Part shown: positions 35,636 to 44,199 of the stretch, in pieces | Layout: every line of letters begins with the position of its first letter | Position numbering within the stretch: position 1 is the stretch's first letter | The notes under the pieces: model-generated | Told to the model about the DNA's origin: nothing | The model's input: the letters and a program-made list of their open reading frames with translations, nothing else | Databases searched by the model: none | Made by a program: the position numbers and the translations under genes | From: CBDAPE01 sp965198325 | Lineage (GTDB): Bacteria > Pseudomonadota > Alphaproteobacteria > UBA828 > JAPUJA01 | Reading direction: 5' to 3' | DNA length: 64,000 nt | Assembly: GCA_965198325.1 (NCBI GenBank) | Contig: CBDAPE010000017.1 | Location: 558,001-622,000, forward strand

Positions 35636-36853
35636 CTAGGCGACCGGCGCGTAGTCGCCCTCGCCACGGGCGGCGTAGGCGACCTGCTTGTGGAAGTTGA
35701 CGACACCCTCGTCCCAGTAGGGCGCGAAATGGCCGCCGTCATAGGCGCCGCTTTCCCGGCCCAGCTGCAGGCGGTGGCAGATGTCGGCGTCCTCGCCGTT
35801 CACCAGCAGCCATTCCTTGACCACCTCGTCCCGCGCGCCCCGGAACTGCTCCGCCTCGGCCACACTGTCTGCATAGTAGAACCACATATGCATCACCGTG
35901 TGGTCGAGCGCGGTGGGCTCGAACCAGATGCCCTGGATGTTGGTCGGGAAGAGATTGAGTACGAAGTTGGGAAACAGAAGGACGAAGATGTGGTAGCTCT
36001 TCTGCGCTTCTGTCAGCTCCGCCAGATAGGGCAGGGCGGTCTCGTTGCTCTCCGTCGAGAGGCCGTGGCGGGCGGCAATGTTTTGCTCGCCGAAGAGATG
36101 ACGGCCGTCGGGATAGGAGCTCCGGCGGTGCTCCTTTTCGAACGCCTGGTCGAGCGCCGAGTGGATCTTGAAGATATGGTAGTAGTCGCAAAAATTCTCG
36201 ATTGCGAGCTTCCAGTTGCAGTAGTAGTCGATTGTGATGTGGCGCTCCCGGCCCAGTGTCGCCAGACCGTAACCGTCGAAGCGATCGAACGTCGCGCCCG
36301 TATAGTCCTCGAAGGGCGGTGCCTGGCCGTCGAGGTTGACGAAGACCCAGTCGTGGAAGGTGTGGCTGCGCACCGGGATCAGGCAGTCGTTCCGCCCCGA
36401 CATGTCGGCGTCGGTCTCGTGCCTGTCGCAGCCGTGATAATGGGTTCGGCCCCGGATCTGGCCGTCGAGCTCGAAGCTCCAAGCATGATAGGGGCAGACG
36501 ATCGCACGCTCGCCTGCGACGGGCTCGGTGAGCAGGTGGCTGCCCCGGTGGGGGCAGACATTGTGGAAGGCGCGTATGCTGCTGTCTCGGCCCCGCACCA
36601 GGATAATCGGGTTGCCCGACAGACTGACCGGCCTGGCATCGCCGACGTTCGGTATATCGCTGGCGGCGCCGGCGAAAGCCCAGGTCCGCGGGAACAGGTG
36701 CTTCTTTTCGAGCTCGAAGAAGGCTTCCGATAGGAACGCCGCGTTCGGCAGGCCGCGCACCTCCTCGATCGGCGCGTTCAGTTTTTCAAGAACCGCATCG
36801 GAGATGATCCCGCGGGCGGCTTCCACGTCGCTTGCCGGGGTGTTGTGGGTCAC
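35636..36853 (-). CDS. Rieske oxygenase alpha subunit, tandem paralogue 1
   Basis: A 405-residue Rieske oxygenase with CPHRGSHLLTE and CPYHAWSFELDG for the cluster, and NFCDYYHIFKIHS for the iron site (H-x4-H), with the third ligand Asp likely in NGEDADICHRL. It is very close to the gene at 38131 at both protein and DNA level and more distant from the one between them. Stops and starts are 30-40 bp apart along the strand, which indicates one operon with the amidohydrolase. Confidence 0.93.
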   Translation of the reverse strand: MTHNTPASDVEAARGIISDAVLEKLNAPIEEVRGLPNAAFLSEAFFELEKKHLFPRTWAFAGAASDIPNVGDARPVSLSGNPIILVRGRDSSIRAFHNVCPHRGSHLLTEPVAGERAIVCPYHAWSFELDGQIRGRTHYHGCDRHETDADMSGRNDCLIPVRSHTFHDWVFVNLDGQAPPFEDYTGATFDRFDGYGLATLGRERHITIDYYCNWKLAIENFCDYYHIFKIHSALDQAFEKEHRRSSYPDGRHLFGEQNIAARHGLSTESNETALPYLAELTEAQKSYHIFVLLFPNFVLNLFPTNIQGIWFEPTALDHTVMHMWFYYADSVAEAEQFRGARDEVVKEWLLVNGEDADICHRLQLGRESGAYDGGHFAPYWDEGVVNFHKQVAYAARGEGDYAPVA

Positions 36854-36893
36854 GTCTGCTCGCTCCTGAAATCTGCGATGGCCCGATCGTCCG

Positions 36894-38114
36894 CTAGGCG
36901 ACCGGCGCGAAGGATCCGTCGCCGCGCACAGCGTAGGCGACCTGCTTGTGAAAATTCACCGTGCCTTCGTCCCAGAACGGCGCGAGCCGGCCGCCGTCGT
37001 AGCCTTCGCAGCTTCGCCCCTGCTGCATGCGCCGGCAGACGTCCTCGTCCTCGGCATTGAGGGCGGCCCACTCGGCATAGACCAGGTCCCGGGATTGCTC
37101 GTGCTCGGGCGCCTTCGCGGCATCGCCCACGAAGTAGTACCACATGTGCATGATGCAGCGGTTCGCGGCGACCGGCTCGAACATCACGAACTGGAGATTC
37201 CCGGCTGAGATCACGATCGTCACGTTGGGAAACAGGTTGCACGATGGCTGGGTCGCCATCAGGTCTTCGGCCAGTCCGGCGAGCGATGGCGGCGCGGGGC
37301 CCTCCGGGTCCAGGGTGAGGCCGCGGCTGGGGCCCGCCAACGTATTCAACATGAGCACGTGAATCCCGGCTGGGTAGGCGGTGGTGCGGTCCTTGAGGGT
37401 ATACGCCCGGTCCAACTCCGGGTGCACCTTGAACACATGATAGGTGTCGCAGAAGTTTTCGATCGCGAGCTTCCAGTTGCATTGAAACTCAAAGGCATCG
37501 TGGTGGGCGAAACGAAATTGCGTCATGTCCCAGAGCTCGAAATGCGCAGCGACCGGCGCGATGTATTCGTCGAACGGCGGCGCCTTGCCGTCGAGGTTCA
37601 CGAATACCCAGTCGTGCCAGGTCGTGCTTCGGACCCCGAACAGGCAGGCGCGGTCGTTGTCGCGGCTCTTGCCCCGGTCGTGCTTGTCGGGACCGTGGTA
37701 ATGTGGCCGGGCCTTGAGGGTTCCATCCAATTTGTAGGACCAGGAGTGGTACGGGCAAGTCAGCGTGGCTGTCCCCCGCAAGGCTTCGGTGACCAGTCGG
37801 GCGCCGCGGTGCAGGCAGACGTTCTGGAAGACGCGAATTTGCTTGTCCTTCCCGCGGGCCAGAATTAGCGGATGGTCCGCCACCTCGACGGGTCGGACAT
37901 CGCCCGGCTCGGGAATGTCGCCCGTCCGACCGGCGAACGTCCAGGCTCGGGGAAACAGACGCTTTCTTTCGAGCTCGGCGAAGGCGTCTGTGGTGAACGC
38001 CTCGTTGGGCAGGCCGCGGACCTCCTCGATCGGCCCGTCGAGCCTGGCCAGAACCTCGTCCGAGACCGCCGCAGGGGCCGCCCCGAAACCGTCGCCCGCG
38101 TCAAGCTCTGCCAT
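36894..38114 (-). CDS. Rieske oxygenase alpha subunit, tandem paralogue 2
   Basis: A 406-residue Rieske oxygenase: CLHRGARLVTE and CPYHSWSYKLDG bind the cluster, NFCDTYHVFKVHPELD the iron. It is flanked by two much more similar paralogues, so either it is the older divergent copy or the flanking pair arose by duplication around it. The C-terminus NFHKQVAYAVRGDGSFAPVA is shared with both neighbours. Confidence 0.93.
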   Translation of the reverse strand: MAELDAGDGFGAAPAAVSDEVLARLDGPIEEVRGLPNEAFTTDAFAELERKRLFPRAWTFAGRTGDIPEPGDVRPVEVADHPLILARGKDKQIRVFQNVCLHRGARLVTEALRGTATLTCPYHSWSYKLDGTLKARPHYHGPDKHDRGKSRDNDRACLFGVRSTTWHDWVFVNLDGKAPPFDEYIAPVAAHFELWDMTQFRFAHHDAFEFQCNWKLAIENFCDTYHVFKVHPELDRAYTLKDRTTAYPAGIHVLMLNTLAGPSRGLTLDPEGPAPPSLAGLAEDLMATQPSCNLFPNVTIVISAGNLQFVMFEPVAANRCIMHMWYYFVGDAAKAPEHEQSRDLVYAEWAALNAEDEDVCRRMQQGRSCEGYDGGRLAPFWDEGTVNFHKQVAYAVRGDGSFAPVA

Positions 38115-38130
38115 GGCGTCGCCTCCTCGC

Positions 38131-39348
38131 CTAGCCCACCGGCGCGTAGTCGCCCTCGCCGCGAACCGCGTAGGCGACCTGCTTGTGGAAGTTCACCGTC
38201 CCTTCGTCCCAATAGGGTGCGAAATGACCGCCGTCGTAGGCGTCGCTTTCCCGGCCCAGCTGGAGGCGGTGGCAGATGTCGGCGTCCTCGCCGTTGATGA
38301 CCAGCCATTCGTCGACCACTTCGTCCCGCGCGGCCCGGAACTGCTCGGCCCCGGCGACGTCGTCCGTGTAATAGAACCACATATGCATCACCGTGTGGTC
38401 GAGCGCCGTGGGCTCGAACCAGACGGCCTCGATGTTGGTCGGGAAGAGATTGAGCACGAAGTTGGGGAACAGCGAGATGAAGAAGTGGTAGCTCTTCTGC
38501 TCGTCTCCAAGGTCGGCCAGATAGGGCAGGGCGGCCTCGTTGCTCTCCATCGACAGGCCGTGATTGCCTCCGACATAGCAGCGGCCGAACAGATGGCGCC
38601 CGTCGGGGAACATGCCCCGGCGGTGCTCCGTGTCGAATGCCCCGTCGAGCACCGGGTGGACCTTGAAGACGTGGTAGAAATCGCAGAAGTTCTCGATCGC
38701 GAGCTTCCAGTTGCAGCGGATGTCGTAGGTGATGTGGCGCTCCCGCTCGAGCGAGCCGAGCGCGTAGCCGTCGAAGCAGTCGAACGTCGTGCCGACGTAA
38801 TCTTCGAACGGCGGCGCCTTGCCGTCGAGGTTGACGAAGACCCAGTCGTGGAGGGTGTGGCTGCGCACCGGGATCAGGCAGTCGTTCCGCCCGGACAGGC
38901 CGGGGTCCGTCTCGTGCCTGTCGCAGCCGTGATAATGGGTGCGGCCCCGGATCTGACCGTCGAGCTCGAAGCTCCAGGCATGATAGGGACAGACGATCGC
39001 ACGCTCGCCTGCGAGGGGCTCGGTGAGCAGGCGGCTGCCCCGGTGGGGGCAGACATTGTGGAACACGCCGATGCTGCTGTCTTTTTGGCGAACGAGGATC
39101 ACCGGGTTGCCCGACAGGTTGACGGGCCGGATATCGCCGACGTTTGGTATATCGCTTGCGGTGCCCGCGAAGGCCCAGGTCCGCGGAAACAGGCGGTTCT
39201 TTTCGAGTTCGAAAAAGGCGGTGGACGTAAACGCCTCGTTGGGCAGGCCGCGAACCTCCTCAATCGGCGCGTCGAGCTTCTCGAGAACGGCGTCGGAGAT
39301 CACGCCGAGGGCCGCGTCTAGCTCGCCTGCCGAGATGTCGTGGGACAT
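38131..39348 (-). CDS. Rieske oxygenase alpha subunit, tandem paralogue 3
   Basis: A 405-residue Rieske oxygenase, the first gene of the minus-strand operon. Cluster ligands CPHRGSRLLTE and CPYHAWSFELDG; iron site NFCDFYHVFKVHPVLD. Long blocks are identical to paralogue 1 (for example HYHGCDRHET and RLQLGRES-AYDGGHFAPYWD), so the two are recent duplicates or are kept similar by gene conversion. No reductase gene is in the operon. Confidence 0.93.
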   Translation of the reverse strand: MSHDISAGELDAALGVISDAVLEKLDAPIEEVRGLPNEAFTSTAFFELEKNRLFPRTWAFAGTASDIPNVGDIRPVNLSGNPVILVRQKDSSIGVFHNVCPHRGSRLLTEPLAGERAIVCPYHAWSFELDGQIRGRTHYHGCDRHETDPGLSGRNDCLIPVRSHTLHDWVFVNLDGKAPPFEDYVGTTFDCFDGYALGSLERERHITYDIRCNWKLAIENFCDFYHVFKVHPVLDGAFDTEHRRGMFPDGRHLFGRCYVGGNHGLSMESNEAALPYLADLGDEQKSYHFFISLFPNFVLNLFPTNIEAVWFEPTALDHTVMHMWFYYTDDVAGAEQFRAARDEVVDEWLVINGEDADICHRLQLGRESDAYDGGHFAPYWDEGTVNFHKQVAYAVRGEGDYAPVG

Positions 39349-39460
39349 GGGTACTCGCTCTTATCCTGGTCGTCACCGTTCGGAATCGTCGAAGCAAGGC
39401 AAGTCTGCCACAACAAGCCCGGAGAGGCCAGTCGGCCCCTGTCTGCGATGTTTTGCCCGC

Positions 39461-39499
39461 TATAAAATAAGGGGCCGGGTCGTTCAGACCCAGCCCCTC
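39461..39499 (-). terminator. Rho-independent terminator for tRNA-Asn
   Basis: On the minus strand GAGGGGCTGGGTC-tgaac-GACCCGGCCCCT forms a strong hairpin with one internal mismatch, followed by TATTTTATA. It begins 9 bases after the tRNA 3' end. Confidence 0.85.
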
Positions 39500-39507
39500 G
39501 TCCTAAT

Positions 39508-39583
39508 TGGCTCCCCGGGCCGGACTCGAACCAGCGACAGGGTGGTTAACAGCCACCTGCTCTACCAACTGAGCTACCGGGGA
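39508..39583 (-). tRNA. tRNA-Asn (anticodon GTT)
   Basis: A 76-base tRNA on the minus strand: acceptor TCCCCGG pairs with CCGGGGA, D-arm AGCTCAGTTGGTAGAGCA, anticodon stem GGTGG/CCACC around CTGTTAA (anticodon GTT), T-arm with GGTTCGAGTCC, and an encoded CCA. No integrase gene lies next to it, so I see no sign of use as an attachment site. Confidence 0.97.
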
Positions 39584-39831
39584 TCAGAGCGCCCCGCGGA
39601 CGGGCGAAACCGGCGGTCCCGGCCCGGCCATGCGGCGCCGGGTTATAGCAAACCCGTACGTCCCATTCCAGCGTTAACTATAACAGCCCGGACTCTGCCA
39701 GCCAAAGATTGCCCAAGGGCAAACGGGGTGGACCGGGCGAGCAGAGGCCGGACCAGTGACGCCGGATGGGACCGGAAAAGCGTTGCGGGGGCGGCTTGCC
39801 ATTCGATAGAACCGGAAGTCGAGAGGGACGG

Positions 39832-40749
39832 ATGAATAGTGCACTCGAAGACGGTCTCAGGGCGATCGCGGCCGACAGGGAGCACGGTGCGGCCCATATC
39901 GCGGTCGATGGCCTGTGGCTCATCAGCGCGGTATGCGAGGCCGCCTTGATGCGCGACGGTCCGGGCGCGGTGCTGGAGGCCTGCGCGGAAGCGGTGCGCG
40001 AGCTCGCCAAAGTCCGCCCCTCCATGGCGCCTGTCGGCAACGCGGCGCTGCTGTTTTCCGAGGCGCTCGCGGACGAGCTGCAGGCAGACGGCGACCCCGC
40101 GCCCTGGCGAGATCTGCCCGCCCGGATCGAGGAGCACCTCAAGGACGCGGCGGATGCGCTGATCGAGGTGGCCCGCACGACGCTCGGCGGGGCGGGACAC
40201 ATCCTGACACTCAGCCATTCGGCGACGGTCGACCGGGTCCTGGCGGAAGCGGCGCCCGAAGCGAAGGTTACGGTTGCGGAATCCCGCCCGGCCAACGAGG
40301 GACGGCGCGTCGTCGAGATCCTGCAGGGCGCGGGGCGGGAGGCGCGCCTCGTGACCGACGCGGCGATGGCGCTGGCGATGGCGGAGTGCGATCTCCTGCT
40401 GCTGGGCGCGGATACGATCACGGCGGAGGGCGCCGCCGTCAACAAGACGGGAAGCCGGCTCGCGGCACTTGCCGCCAGCGAGCGGGACAAACCGTGCTAC
40501 GTCGCTGCCGACCTCTCGAAGATCAACCCGGCGGCCGGCGCCAAGACGGTAACGCTCGAGGCCATGGCAGGCGAAGAGGTCTGGCCAGAGCATCCCGAGC
40601 TCTGCGCGAACGTCTATTTCGAACCCGTGCCCCCAAGCCTGATCACCGGCTTCATCACCGAGTCGGGGTGCTTGAGCCCCTGGGAAATAGAGGCCGAGGC
40701 CGCCCGCTGGCGGACGCGCCACGAAGCCGCCGGCCTGCTCGAGCCGTGA
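39832..40749 (+). CDS. eIF-2B alpha/beta/delta-like (ribose-1,5-bisphosphate isomerase-related) protein
   Basis: A 305-residue protein of the eIF-2B/MtnA/R15P isomerase superfamily. The catalytic Cys region is not obvious, but the conserved LLLLGADTITAEGAAVNKTG block followed by LAALAASERDKPCYVAADLS is diagnostic. The product may isomerise a sugar phosphate or act as a nucleotide-sugar-binding regulator. Its stop overlaps the next start (GTGA), so it is coupled to a methyltransferase gene. The ATG at 39832 follows GAGAGGGACG. Confidence 0.83.
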   Translation: MNSALEDGLRAIAADREHGAAHIAVDGLWLISAVCEAALMRDGPGAVLEACAEAVRELAKVRPSMAPVGNAALLFSEALADELQADGDPAPWRDLPARIEEHLKDAADALIEVARTTLGGAGHILTLSHSATVDRVLAEAAPEAKVTVAESRPANEGRRVVEILQGAGREARLVTDAAMALAMAECDLLLLGADTITAEGAAVNKTGSRLAALAASERDKPCYVAADLSKINPAAGAKTVTLEAMAGEEVWPEHPELCANVYFEPVPPSLITGFITESGCLSPWEIEAEAARWRTRHEAAGLLEP

Positions 40750-41540
40750 CCTGGGACCCGGATCTCTATCACCGGTTCGCTGCCGAGCGGCTGCGCCCTG
40801 CGGCCGACCTGCTGGCGTGGATCCCGCTCGCCCAGCCTGCGGTGATCGCCGATCTCGGCTGCGGGGCCGGAGAATCCACCGGCCTGCTTGCCCACCGCTG
40901 GCCCGGCGCGGAGATCACGGGCGTGGACAGTTCGCCCAGGATGCTGGTGCGCGCGCGTTCGAGCGGGATCGGCGCCCAATGGATCGAGGCGGACCTCGCG
41001 ACCTGGACCCCGCCCGAGGCACCCGAGCTGATCTTCTCCAATGCGGTGTTCCACTGGCTGGACGACCACGATGCGCTGCTGGCCAGATTGACGGGCCTGC
41101 TCGCGCCCGGCGGCGTGCTGGCGGTGCAGATGCCGCTCAACCATGACGCGCCGTCCCACCGCTCGATCGCCGAGGCGATCGCGGCGGGCCCCTGGCGGGA
41201 GCTGCTAAGCCCGCTCTGGCGCGACGCGCCCGTGGCCCCGCCCGAGACCTACCGCGACTGGCTCGCCGGCCGGGCCGCGAGCGTCGAGATCTGGGAGACG
41301 ACCTATCATCACGTTCTCGACGGCGAAAATCCGGTGGCCGAGTGGGTTCGGGGCACGGCACTCAGCCCGCTGCTGGCCGCCCTCGATCCGGCGGCGGCCG
41401 ACGCGTTCTACGCCGACGCCGCGGCACGGCTCGGCAAGGCCTATCCGCCGCGCGCCGACAGCACGACGGTGTTCGCCTTCCGCCGGCTGTTCGTGGTGGC
41501 GGCCGCGCGCCAGCGCGACGTTTTCGTGTGCGCCGGTTGA
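40746..41540 (+). CDS. tam: Trans-aconitate 2-methyltransferase-like SAM methyltransferase
   Basis: A 264-residue class I methyltransferase of the Tam family, which methylates the toxic aconitase by-product trans-aconitate. It opens with WDPDLYHRFAAERLRPAADL, the standard Tam N-terminus, followed by the SAM loop VIADLGCGAGESTGLLAHRW, acidic VDSSPRML and the ELIFSNAVFHWLDDHDALLA block. The GTG start at 40746 overlaps the upstream stop by four bases. Confidence 0.88.
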   Translation: MTWDPDLYHRFAAERLRPAADLLAWIPLAQPAVIADLGCGAGESTGLLAHRWPGAEITGVDSSPRMLVRARSSGIGAQWIEADLATWTPPEAPELIFSNAVFHWLDDHDALLARLTGLLAPGGVLAVQMPLNHDAPSHRSIAEAIAAGPWRELLSPLWRDAPVAPPETYRDWLAGRAASVEIWETTYHHVLDGENPVAEWVRGTALSPLLAALDPAAADAFYADAAARLGKAYPPRADSTTVFAFRRLFVVAAARQRDVFVCAG

Positions 41541-41648
41541 TGGTTAGCCCTAAAGAAAATCGCCCTTCAGGCCGAGCTTTCGCCCGACCGGCAACGCTGA
41601 CTCTGCTGAAGAAAATTTCTCCTTGACAAGTCGTGTGGGATGTCTATT

Positions 41649-41664
41649 ATCTGCATATACAGAT
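41649..41664 (+). promoter_or_regulatory. Palindrome ATCTG-N6-CAGAT, probable MarR operator
   Basis: ATCTGCATATACAGAT is a perfect 5+5 inverted repeat, 31 bp before the marR gene and inside a promoter-like AT-rich stretch. A related TA-rich palindrome (ATACATGTAT, 42180-42189) lies in the gap before the next gene. MarR proteins usually bind such sites near their own gene; binding here is inferred. Confidence 0.6.
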
Positions 41665-41695
41665 AAAAAACATGAACTAACCTCGATCACGAACC

Positions 41696-42145
41696 ATGGA
41701 TACCAAAACTCTTATATTCGACGACGACCTGCAGCCGGAAAACTGCGTTTGCTTCGGACTTCGACGGGCCGCGCGGATGGCCTCCAAGACCTTTGATGAC
41801 GCGCTGAAGCCAACGGGACTGCGAAATACCCAGTTTGCCTTACTCGGAACGCTGAGCAAGCTTGGAGTAGCCAGCATCGGCGAGTTGTCCGAAATGCTGG
41901 CGACGGATGGAACGACGCTGACGCGTAATTTGAAAATCCTGGCTTGCAAGGGCTTGATCGAGGACGTTGCGGCCGCGGACGCTCGGGTCCACGCCGTCCA
42001 GCTCACCGAACTCGGCAGGAAGAAATACGATGCGGCACTTCCCCTGTGGCGCGGGGCACAAGAGCACTTGCTCGAAGCCGTCGGATCGAATCGCTGGAGC
42101 GAAATAAGAGCTGAACTCGACAACATCGAAAAGGTCTGCACCTAA
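41696..42145 (+). CDS. MarR-family transcriptional regulator
   Basis: A 149-residue winged-helix regulator. N-terminal DNLQPEN-like segment with CVCFGLRRAARMASKTFDDA, then the DNA-binding core GVASIGELSEMLATDGTTLT followed by RNLKILACKGLIEDVAAADA, and the wing HAVQLTELGRKKYDAALPLW. The Cys residues near the N-terminus could sense oxidants or electrophiles. It precedes an NmrA-like reductase gene, its probable target. Start: ATG at 41696. Confidence 0.92.
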   Translation: MDTKTLIFDDDLQPENCVCFGLRRAARMASKTFDDALKPTGLRNTQFALLGTLSKLGVASIGELSEMLATDGTTLTRNLKILACKGLIEDVAAADARVHAVQLTELGRKKYDAALPLWRGAQEHLLEAVGSNRWSEIRAELDNIEKVCT

Positions 42146-42218
42146 GCAACGCAAAAAAAATTTCAACATATATTTGTATATACATGTATCGAAGTACAGG
42201 GATCACAGGAGAAAGATT

Positions 42219-43337
42219 ATGAACAAACCGAAAATCCTCGTCACCGCAGCCACCGGCCATCCCGGTTCCGCCGCCGTTTACCAACTCCTCGAATTGGGAT
42301 TTTCCGTGCGCGCCTTTGTACGGCGCAGAGACGCCCGTGCAACGGCACTAGAGCAAGCGGGCGCTGAGTTATTCGTTGGCGATATATTCGATTATCGAGA
42401 TCTCAGAGAATCGATGGTTGGTGTCCAACGCGCCTATCATTGCCCGCCCTTTGTCCTCAATCTCCTGCACAATACAATGCTGTTCGCGATCGCGGCGGAG
42501 GAAGCCAAGCTCGAAGTTGTCGCACTGATGAGCCAGTGGACTCCACATGCCACACACCCATCGATCATCACGCGCGAGCACTGGATTTCAAACCAGATTT
42601 ATCGCTGGATGCCGTCGGTGGACGTTGTCCACGTTAACCCGGGCTTATTTGGGGTCATGTATTTGCTCGGCTTGCCGGCGATCGTACATTTCGGCCAGTT
42701 CATGGCGCCGTTTGGCGACGGCCTCAATGCGCCGCCGTCAAACGAAGACATTGCGCGCGGCGCAACGGGCGTGTTGGCCGACCCCGCCCCCCATATCGGC
42801 AAGACGTATCGTCCGACCGGGCCCGAGCTGATTTCGCCACAGGACGTTGCTGGAATCCTCAGCCATGTTCTCGGACGCAAGGTCAGCTACAAGGATGTCC
42901 CGTTCAAAACCTTCGCCAAGGCGGGGGTTGCCCAAGGCTTCCAGCCGTTGGAGCTCTCCCAACTACGTCGCTACGCCGAGGATCTCAAAAGCGGTGCGCT
43001 CGCCATCGGTGCGCCCACCAATCACGTGCTGGAGGTCAGCGGCCGGGCGCCGGAGGATTTCGAGACCATGGCGCGCAGGTACATCAACGATCCGTCCCGT
43101 ATTTACCCTGTCGTCAAGGTCGGAACGAAAGCGCAATCGATCGGCTTTCTATTGAAAATGCTGGCGACCAAGGCGCCGGATTTGGATGCTTGGGAACAGG
43201 ATCGCGGATACCCACTACTGAACGACGCGCTTCTGGCACCGGACAGTGCCGATTGGCGTGCGAGCGCCGAGCGGCAGCAGCTCAATCTTCTGCCTGATGC
43301 GCGATCCAAAACACCATCTCTGGTGTTGACTACGTAG
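42219..43337 (+). CDS. NmrA-like NAD(P)-binding protein
   Basis: A 372-residue atypical SDR/NmrA-like protein. The Rossmann motif is ILVTAATGHPGSAAVYQLLE, followed by FVRRRDARATALEQAGAELF and GDIFDYRDLRESMVGVQRAY. Such proteins act as NAD(P)-dependent reductases or redox sensors. It is longer than usual (~290), with a C-terminal extension after ISPQDVAGILSHVLGRKVSY. It lies 73 bp after marR with a palindrome between them. Confidence 0.87.
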   Translation: MNKPKILVTAATGHPGSAAVYQLLELGFSVRAFVRRRDARATALEQAGAELFVGDIFDYRDLRESMVGVQRAYHCPPFVLNLLHNTMLFAIAAEEAKLEVVALMSQWTPHATHPSIITREHWISNQIYRWMPSVDVVHVNPGLFGVMYLLGLPAIVHFGQFMAPFGDGLNAPPSNEDIARGATGVLADPAPHIGKTYRPTGPELISPQDVAGILSHVLGRKVSYKDVPFKTFAKAGVAQGFQPLELSQLRRYAEDLKSGALAIGAPTNHVLEVSGRAPEDFETMARRYINDPSRIYPVVKVGTKAQSIGFLLKMLATKAPDLDAWEQDRGYPLLNDALLAPDSADWRASAERQQLNLLPDARSKTPSLVLTT

Positions 43338-43424
43338 CCGCTTTTGTCGGGAGCCGTTTTGTCGACCCAAGATTGGTCACGCGGAGCGCTCCCACCCTCA
43401 AGACAGTCAAACGGAGGTACAACC

Positions 43425-43979
43425 ATGTCCGACCTTCCACAACTACTCGAACGCAACCGCCGGTTCACCGCGCACTTCGCCGACGGCGAACTCCCCATTT
43501 GGCCCTGCCTCTCTACCGTCGTGCTTACCTGCCTCGATGCCCGAGTCGATCCGGCCCACCTGTTCGACCTGCAGCTTGGCGACGCGCTCGTGATCCGCAA
43601 CGGCGGCGGCCGTATCAATTCCGGTGTGCTCTCTGACCTCGCCGTTTTGGGTCTCTTAACTGCGGCACTTCCCAGTGACAAGGCGATGACGCTAGAGCCC
43701 GTCATCCTCCATCACACCGATTGCGGGATGTCTCGATTCGCTGATCCAGCGGCCCAACAGGCCCTCGCCGACCGGCTCGGGATCGAATCAGACCAGGTCG
43801 CCGAGACCATGGCGATAACCGACCCAGCCCAGAGTGTGCGAGATGACATCGCACGGCTCAGCCGGACACCAGGGCTGCCAGACACCCTGGTCGTATCGGG
43901 CCTCGTCTACGACACCGCGCGCGGCACCGTCGAGGAGATCGTCGCCTCCGCCCCGCTCCGAAACATACGGCCCGCCTAG
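43425..43979 (+). CDS. Beta-carbonic anhydrase family protein
   Basis: A 184-residue beta-class carbonic anhydrase with the zinc and catalytic residues in LTCLDARVDP (Cys, Asp, Arg) and HHTDCGMSRF (His, Cys). RNGGGRINSGV is the usual active-site strand. It lacks a signal peptide. The ATG follows ACGGAGGT. It is probably the third gene of the marR-nmrA run (87-bp gap). Confidence 0.9.
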   Translation: MSDLPQLLERNRRFTAHFADGELPIWPCLSTVVLTCLDARVDPAHLFDLQLGDALVIRNGGGRINSGVLSDLAVLGLLTAALPSDKAMTLEPVILHHTDCGMSRFADPAAQQALADRLGIESDQVAETMAITDPAQSVRDDIARLSRTPGLPDTLVVSGLVYDTARGTVEEIVASAPLRNIRPA

Positions 43980-44199
43980 ATCCACCACCCGAGATAGCGC
44001 GGACACATTGGGCGGCGGAGGCAACCGCCGAGAAAGCGCCAGGGCATTGTCACGTTAATTGAGTATAGGCCGATAATGGAACTTCTCCGTGAGGCTAAGC
44101 CACTGAAACTACATACGGCGACCGTCGGCGAGTCACCGCGAATTCGTAGTAAAACCGATTAATGTGAAAATGCCCCCAACCCACATCGAGGAGGAATTC

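Noticed and set aside
39508..39583. tRNA-Asn as an integration site
   Set aside because: No integrase gene and no repeated tRNA 3' end were found nearby.
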